Below are positions 57,340-64,000 of a DNA stretch of 64,000 nucleotides, piece after piece. The stretch covers positions 42,672,943 through 42,736,942 of the forward strand of contig OZ024730.1 of the NCBI GenBank assembly GCA_964016875.1. The letters run 5' to 3'. The position numbers and the translations under genes were made by a program. Numbering within the stretch: the first letter of the stretch is position 1; each line of letters starts with the position of its first letter. This stretch comes from Fallopia convolvulus. Lineage: Eukaryota; Streptophyta; Magnoliopsida; Caryophyllales; Polygonaceae. The notes beneath the pieces are model-generated. The model was not told the DNA's origin and ran no database searches. It saw only the letters and a list, made by a program, of their open reading frames with translations.

Positions 57340-60300
57340 CTAAGTAGTCATCAAACGGGGGATAGCCCGACCCCTAACATCATCAAGCAAATATAAATAA
57401 ATCCCCTCGGGAGGGGCACCCAATACATGAAGACCTAACGGAAAATTAAACGTAAAGGCGGCAAGGCGGTCCGCAACAGAGTTCGCCTCACGGAACACAT
57501 GGCGGAATCGGATGATCCAATTCCTAATAATCAAGCCTTGGCATCTCGATACCAGGCTAGCAAGAGGATGACTCCTCTTTACCCTAGTGCTTAGGAGATG
57601 TATAATCAGCTTAGAATCTGCCTCAATGAGTACCTTACGGTATCCACTTTCCCAAGCAAGATTTAACCCGTTATACACCCCCCACAGCTCCGCCATTGGG
57701 ACCGAACACGACCCAATGTTGTGAATGAACCCGTTAAGCCACCTGCCATTACTATCCCTAATTACGCCTCCCGATGTAGCCCTACCGTCCTTAATGGCGT
57801 CGTCCATGTTGACCTTGATCTAGCTTTCCTCTGGCTTGCTCCAATGAATTTCCTGGACACTGGTCACTCTATTCTTGTTTAAACGACTAGCCTTACCTGC
57901 AGCATTGTGGGCTTCCTTGACTCGATCGATGATGAAAAATGTCTTGTCCCTATTATTCGTGTCTTGCTCGAAAATTTTCTCGTTCCGCCATCTCCACACC
58001 CACCAAAGAGTGATGACAAAGAAAGCGCTCCAATCCAGCTCTCCGATCCGCTTATTTTCGAGAACATTCTTTCTTACCCAAATAGAGAAATTATCCTGAA
58101 AGAAATCCGGGTAAAAATCAGTCACATTAAAGCTAATCCAAAGAGGCCTTGCCTCGGGGCAATCCCGAAAGAGATGCTCAAGAGATTCTCCATCAAGGCA
58201 CCCATGAGCACACGCATCGCTCGTAGTCAAGTGACGACGACTCCTCTCAAGATTTGAGAGCACACCCCCCATGCTAGCGAGCCATCCGAAGCAGCGAACT
58301 CGTTCCGGGGCATCTACTCGCCAAATCCTGTGAAAGAAATTAAAATCAACATTAGTACGGGAGAAATTTCCACACAACATATTATATCCTATCGCCACCG
58401 AGTAAGAACCATCTGCAGAGAGCATCCAGTTGAGCTCATCTTCTTCATCACCATCACCGCTAACAAGAGCAATAGCAGCAAGTTTCATCAGAACCGAAAT
58501 AGGCAACATCGAATTCAGCATCTCCCAATTCCAGCAATTCTGCTCAGTCCAGTATTCAGCTACCAAATCCTGTCTCATATCCTCATTCACCGTAACAGTA
58601 GCCACATTCGCAAGTTCTATCTCAATCAACCAAACGTCAGACCAAAATCTGGTGGAACCGCCATTCCGAACCAGCCACCGCGAGCCTTTATTAACTACCT
58701 CAGACACCCCTATTCGGACACACTTCCAAATCGAAGAGCAAGCAGAGGTCCTTCCAAGCGCCTTTCCGACATATTTTTTCTTCAGCACATCAATCCAAAG
58801 ATTTCCATCTTCGTTAACGAAGCGCCATCCAAGTTTGCCAACAAGCGCCAAGTTCAGCTCATGCATGGATTTGATTCCCAACCCCCCATGTGATTTTAGT
58901 TTGATGAGCTCATCCCACGCCACCTTATGTACGCGCCTACGGTCCCTCGAACTCCCCCAAATAAAGTTTCTATTGATTTTATCTATAGCTTTGCAAGTAC
59001 TTTAGGGGAGAAGAGCAGCAGACATGCTATACACAAGAAGATTCGTCAGCACGGACTTGACAAGAGTGACTCTACCGGCCAGGCTGAGTGTCTTAGCCTT
59101 CCAACCCGCTAATTTAGCATGGAATTTCTCCAGGAGATGACTATACGTGTCTTTGTTGACAGCTTTGTGGAGGATAGGCATTCCAAGGTAATTTCCTAGG
59201 CTTGAAGTAATCTCAAAGTCACTAATTTTCCCCAACTTTCTACGTGTTCTCCTATCCACATTCTTGGACACATAGATTTTTGATTTAGCAGCGCTCAACT
59301 TTTGTCCCGAAGCTAAGCAAAACTTATCCAAACAACCCTTGATCACTCGCAATTGTTCCACCGAAGCTTCCGCAAACAATAAAATGTCTTCGGCAAAGAA
59401 GAGATGGGAAAGGAACGGTCCATTTCTAGTTAACTTGATAGGTTTCCAATCTCCACCCTCAACCGCATCCAAAATCATATAACTAAGGCGTTCGATGGAC
59501 AAGATGAAAAGATAAGGAGAGATCGGATCTCCTTGTCTAACACCCCGGGAAGCAGTGAATTGAGTAGAGACTTCCCCATTCCAAAGGACCTGCATTCGAG
59601 GAGACGTAACACATGCCATTATCCAATCCACCCAAGAATCCGGAAAACCCGCCACTCGAAGAGTGTCCTGAATGAAGTCCCAACTAAGACGATCATACGC
59701 TTTTTCAAGGTCGAGCTTGAGAACCATCCAACCTTTGGACCCCTTCTTGCGCCTCATAGAATGAATAACCTTTTGGGCTATAACAATGTTATCCGTAATC
59801 ATCCTCCCCGGTATGAAGCTTCCCTAGGACGGGCCAATCATATCCGTCATGAACGGTTGGAGCCTGTTAGCGAGAACCTTGGTAACTGTCTTATAAAGGA
59901 CATTACAGAGGCTAATAGGTCTAAATTGGCTAATTTGCTCCGGTTTAGCGATCTTAGCAATCAAGATAATAAGTGTATCATTTACTCCTTTTGGGAGTTG
60001 CACACATCGGAAAAAATCTCTCACAAAAGCAATAACAGATTCCCCCACAGTATCCCAACATTTTTGGAAGAAACCCGGCTGGAATCCGTCGATACCCGGG
60101 TATTTGAACGCCCCCATGCACTTGACAGCCCTCCAAACTTCCTCGGCAGTCACATTAGATGTTAGCGAGCTCAAACAATTATCATGAAAGGTCAGAAAAC
60201 CTGTAGACAACGACGACCAAGCATTCAGATCCATCGGCTCCGCCGTGTACAATCTACTGAAGAAATCAACGACAATCCGCTCCAAGTCTGTCTTACTATC

Positions 60301-61458
60301 GATCCAGCAACCTAGTTCATTTCTAAGACATTCAATACGGTTGTGTTTTCTCCTTATAAGAGTAGAGTTGTGGAAAAACGATGTATTACAGTCTCCACAA
60401 GAAAGCCACTGTTCACGGGATTTTTGATACCACAAAATCTCCTCCTGTTCGAGAACCAAAGCAATCTCTCTTTGAATTTGTCCTTCCTCCTCGAGGAGCG
60501 CAGCATCACCTCCCCTAGAGATACGTTTCTGAACCGTATCTAACCTATTAAAGAGAGAGTTTTTCCTTGCATGGATGCTACCAAAGACACGCTTATTCCA
60601 CACCAGAAACTCTTTCTTCAATAAAGATAGGGCGCTCGGGGTATCCGCCTCCCTACACCAGCTGTCTTTGATCTTGTCCTCAAACTCCGGGTGAGTGAGC
60701 CACGCGGCTTCAAAACGGAAGGGTCTTCTTTTTTTATCCAAATTCAGGTCAGGGCAGAGGTTTAACAACAAGGGGCAGTGATCCGAGGAAAGTTTCGGTA
60801 GGTGTCTCACCCTAGCTTCTTGCCAACGAGTCCGACCTTCTATATTCACAAAAATCCTGTCTAAACGTTTGTGAACCACCGAATACGGGGACAGCTTGCG
60901 ACTCCAAGTAAACTGGGGACCCACATATTCCATATCAATCAAGCTGAGCTTACTCTTCCATCTGTTAAACTTATGGGAGTCATAATGGAGGCCACCAACA
61001 CCTCCCATCCTCTCATGCTTAGCTAAGATGCAATTAAAGTCTCCCCCGACGAGAACCGGACCATTGACCCTTTTAACAGCTCTTTCTAACTCCTCCCAAA
61101 ACACCACCCTGCGCGTCGAATAAGGGGGGCCATAGACAACGAAGATATGAACCCTAGAACCCTGATCAGTAAAGGAGGCGTGAATGAAGTTCGCGTTCTT
61201 TTCCTCAATTCTAACATCAGTGTTATTTTTCTTCCACAAAAACCAAACACCACCTGCATAACCCTGAGCTTCCACACGATCACAACCCGAGAAACCAAGT
61301 CTGCCGAGTTTATCACACACTTTTTGAGCACCATCACCAGAAATCCGCGTCTCAAAAAGAGCTATCATGTCGACTTTGTGAGCCTTGCACGTATATCTCA
61401 TGGCTCTTCGAAATCCCGGTTTCCTTGCACCAAAGGAATTCCACATAATTAAATTCAT
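57340..61458 (-). pseudogene. LINE ORF2: endonuclease, RT, zinc segment, RNase H
   Basis: One frame of 1,373 codons from ATG 61,458 to TAA/TAG at 57,340, with three internal stops at 59,824-59,826 (TAG), 59,002-59,004 (TAA) and 57,820-57,822 (TAG), each explainable by one C-to-T or G-to-A change. Endonuclease: LFETRISG, VGGDFNCIL and SSDHCPLLL. RT: LIILIAKI, FRPISLCNVLYK, LKLDLEKAYDRLSW, GVRQGDPISPYLF and LFFAEDILLF (59,386-59,403 area), where the first Asp of the usual FADD is Glu. The zinc segment has RDCPEARPLW. RNase H (57,340-57,816) has MAELWGVYNGL and VLIEADSKLIIH. ORF2 would nick target DNA and prime reverse transcription there. Confidence 0.93.
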
Positions 61459-61495
61459 TAAACACTAAAAAAGGAAGAAAAAGAAATCAACAATA

Positions 61496-63348
61496 TCAAC
61501 ACTCAATGCCGGGGTTACCCGAGCCATTATCTGCAATCGCAGAAACTCCCTGATTTTCGAAGTTAGATGAGGATTGTTCTCCTTCCGCTTCCATAGCAAA
61601 TAGAGGATTGTCGCTGATCATAGCATCCATGTGAATATCTTGATCGACCAGGGGATTACGCTCTTCGTCACTCAGAATCGAAGAGCAAAGAGGTGGTTTC
61701 ATATTTTTAATAAGATTAGCATCGAAGACCAAATTTTCCAGACGATCTTCCGGCAGACGTCTCCGTTTCGCGTTTGATCCGAAAGTGGGGCTTTGGATAT
61801 GGTCTAAAAAACTCGGTTCCAATCCACCGATCCTTTGGGGCACCGCCTTCTTTTTGGATCCCTTGTCAGCCCGTTTGATGAAATGGGCTTTGACAAGAGA
61901 CGACCCAGAATTCTCTTTGGCATTAAAAACAACCAAATCTTTTTTGGGGGTTTCTGATCCGGCCTTATTACTTCCATGTACCCCACTTATAGGATTCTTC
62001 AATATCATTTCCTGATTCTTCTCCATCTTATTCTCCACATTCTTATCCAAAATAACGGTATTCTTCTCTCCCTTTTTGTAGATAAATTTTCCACGATTAT
62101 CATCCATCCCTTGATTAGCTCCTATATTCACTCTTCCATAATCTTGATTATCTTCTGATTCCACAAACAAAGCTTCAAACCTATTGATTTCCGGAAAAGC
62201 TTTTGACGTCGATGGAGAGAAAATCTCTTTCCCTTTTTCAGCTCTTGCGGATCTTTCCTTAACGGGATTTTTCTTGACTTGCTCCTTAGATTGCTCCTTT
62301 GGATCGGTGGAGGATCTTTGGTTGCCTTTCTGGTAACGGGCTTTCCGAAAGGGGATCATCCATTCGCCGTAGCAACCTCTTCCCGTTCGGGCAGCTTCGT
62401 GAGCCGTCGCTGGCGCTTGCTCCACAATCTTTGCTGGGCGGACAGTAGCATCAGGGTTAGCAATGGGAGGAGTCACAAGGGCCTTCGTGTTTTGGCCTTC
62501 AGGATTGATCGTGTTTGTAGTGCTGGGACGAAATGGACAGTTTGTCTTCAAATGCCCAAATCGACCACACCCATAGCATATAGTCGGGAGCCCCTCATAC
62601 TCTACCAGAAACCGATCGCCATTTATGACAATTGTGCCCTTGAGAGGTTTTTCAAGATTAATCTCGACACAGATTCGAGCGAACTTTCCCCTATTGGTGT
62701 AGAGGGTCCGAGAGTCCACCCGAAGAGGATTGCCAATGCCAGCAACAATTTTCAACAAGACTTGCTCCTTGTAAGAGTGACCGGCAAATCGAAAATGCGG
62801 ATCCACGTAGGCGTTGTTTTAATCGGTTCTGAGGTGCGAAGATTAGGCGCTCATTTACGTACTGTCAAGCACCGGCCAAAAACCATCCCAGGACCATAGG
62901 TAAGGGCCTTGAGGCAGTCTTTATCATTATCAAACCGGACCAGAAAACATCCATGAGCAAGATCTAGTATATGGAGTCGATAGTTCGTCTTCCACATATC
63001 CCGCATTTTACGTTCCATGATTGGGAAAGCAACCGAATGTCCTAGGAGCTTAACAACCACCGACAATTGCCACACCGAAGCAAGGGCTCCCATAACTTCT
63101 TCAGCTATGGAGACTGCAGGGTCCCCGTCCTCCCCATCCGGAAAAGATATGGAAATTTTTCCTTTAAGGAAATCAACATCAATGGCGGTCTTCTTATGGG
63201 TAGCGCTCCCTGTGGAAACCACCTCCTTCCACGACACCTTGTTATCCGGTGGATCGCCCAGGGGGCGATTAGGATTAGGGGTGACCATTTGCATATCTTG
63301 GTCTCCGTCACCGGAGAAATTGATCAGAGTTTCAGCCGTCGTCGACAT
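61496..63348 (-). pseudogene. LINE ORF1: RNA-binding protein
   Basis: ATG at 63,346-63,348. The N-terminal part (to 62,851) contains the DUF4283-like block (LGHSVAFPIMERKMRDMWK, HGCFLVRFDNDKDCLKALTYGP) and ends at a TGA (62,851-62,853) where a Trp codon is plausible. The frame continues about 20 codons and shifts by one base near 62,790. The second part (62,806-61,496) holds IGNPLRVDSRTL, a zinc knuckle CYGCGRFGHLKTNC (near 62,580) and a long low-complexity C-terminus. ORF1 protein coats LINE RNA. ORF2 starts 37 bp after its end. Confidence 0.9.
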
Positions 63349-63383
63349 AAAAGAGAGCGTTTTTTTTTCCGTATGAAAAGTTT

Positions 63384-63400
63384 AGGTCAGAATAATAACT
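63384..63400 (+). repeat. LINE target-site duplication, right copy
   Basis: Exact copy of 57,251-57,267. Athila C leader sequence resumes immediately after it. Confidence 0.92.
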
Positions 63401-63554
63401 AGATTGATCAAATTCAAGCCGATGTCATCTTGTTTGCATAAGCTGAGAAAACAAACAAAAGAAACAAATTAAAAATAAAAACGGGGTCGGGCTATTCCCA
63501 AACCCACTAGTAATCAAACACAGCATTGTTGCTTCCCTGACAATGACACTAATT
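63401..63554 (-). other. Athila C leader and primer-binding site
   Basis: Minus-strand leader with the family block GGGTTTGGGAATAGCCCGAC (about 63,483-63,505). PBS complement TCCCTGACAATGACACTA at 63,534-63,551, three bases from the LTR. Confidence 0.8.
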
Positions 63555-64000
63555 TGTTGAAAGGGTTTCTTGACAGCAAATAAATTTATAGTCAAGACCC
63601 CGTTCTGTATAGCAGAGTCAGGATCATTCACGGGAAGCAAGGTTGTGTTTAACTACTATTTTAGAAAGCAAAAGAACACAAAACGGAAATAAAACAAGGA
63701 AGATCAACTAAATAACGGTTCAATCAAGTCGGTACCGACCTTGTCAGGGTCGGTATCGACGCTGAAGTTAAACTAAAACTAAGCAAATCAAACACAGAGA
63801 ATGCAGCTTCGGTACCGAGCCTATGACCTCGGTAATGACGCAAATCAGAGAGTAAACGAACTTTCAAATAAGGGAGCTTAAGGACAAGGGTCTACCACAA
63901 CATAATCATGCAATCGGGATAGTGTAAATCGTAAATATCATGCCTTTAATATAAAGTCATCAACTTTCGTTGATTAAAGCAAGAAAATCAATCAACTTTC
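63555..64000 (-). repeat. Athila C 5' LTR, cut by window end
   Basis: Minus-strand LTR whose 3' terminus (CCCTTTCAACA) is at 63,555. It contains the family signature GGGGTCTTGACTATAAAT and the palindromic motif pair at 63,728-63,760. Its 5' end is beyond the window. Confidence 0.85.

Larger units (their letters stand above)
57268..63383 (-). mobile_element. L1-type LINE with C-terminal RNase H, nearly full length
   Basis: A 6.1-kb minus-strand element between direct repeats AGGTCAGAATAATAACT (57,251-57,267 and 63,384-63,400). The 3' A-tail appears as a T-run at 57,267-57,276, and TTTATT (AATAAA on its strand) is close by. It carries ORF1 (DUF4283-like plus zinc knuckle) and ORF2 (endonuclease, RT, zinc-binding segment, RNase H), the layout of plant L1 elements with RNase H. 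The 5' untranslated part is only about 35 bp, so slight 5' truncation is possible. It is inserted in the leader of Athila C. Four premature stops and one frameshift disable it. Confidence 0.93.

Noticed and set aside
58330..59005. Long plus-strand open frames (58,330-58,893 and 58,430-59,005)
   Set aside because: They lie opposite the LINE ORF2 zinc and RT region; the minus strand has the recognised motifs, so these are shadows.
59533..60165. Plus-strand open frame of 210 codons
   Set aside because: Antisense to LINE RT/endonuclease coding sequence with clear motifs on the minus strand.

Overview
The window is non-genic, heterochromatin-like DNA from a flowering plant, most likely a eudicot. 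I find no intact host gene. Almost every base belongs to a transposable element or a fragment of one. The plant assignment rests on the element types: Ty3/gypsy Athila-, Tat- and Tekay-like retrotransposons, iMet and tRNA-Asp type primer-binding sites, an L1-type LINE with a C-terminal RNase H, CACTA and Mutator-like elements, and a tRNA-derived promoter remnant. I could not place the species.

Bases 1-39,174 are a nested stack that can be peeled by target-site duplications (TSDs). The base layer is Athila copy A on the minus strand: 5' LTR 37,665-39,174, leader and gag to about 34.5 kb, protease and start of RT at 33.1-34.5 kb, then RT/RNase H at 1-1,204. A solo LTR of its own family (35,866-37,321, TSD AGCAC) interrupts gag. 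A CACTA element (1,205-33,131, TSD ACG) interrupts RT. Inside the CACTA, directly after its left terminal repeat, lies a large gag-only LTR element (LTRs 1,229-7,811 and 21,278-30,350, about 4 kb each once later insertions are removed). A Tekay-type chromovirus (9,156-19,657, TSD AACAT, 2.6 kb LTRs) sits inside its gag. Four further non-autonomous DNA transposons sit in the two long LTRs; each LTR serves as the empty-site control for the other.

Bases 39,175-50,312 are a mosaic: a Tat-type gag broken by an LTR/PBS fragment, a minus-strand LTR split by a second solo LTR (41,125-42,644, TSD GAAGA), a 3' untranslated segment of a Tat/Athila element, another LTR fragment, and Athila D (plus strand: LTR end, PBS, gag, protease, start of RT).

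Bases 50,313-64,000 hold two 5' halves of the copy-A Athila family joined tail to tail: plus-strand copy E (50,313-53,636) and minus-strand copy C (53,637 to beyond the window end). A nearly complete but mutated LINE (57,268-63,383, 17-bp TSD) sits in the leader of copy C.

No coding region is intact. The premature stops I could interpret are compatible with C-to-T or G-to-A change, as expected of methylated, silenced DNA. The least expected structures are: near-complete tRNA-like folds shared by two otherwise different DNA transposons, each followed by a long short-motif array; palindromic motifs shared by Athila LTRs and the gag-protease linker; a Tekay LTR that contains a second PPT/LTR-start junction; a gag-only family with giant LTRs and a repeated LTR/PBS junction after its right LTR; and the tail-to-tail Athila junction.
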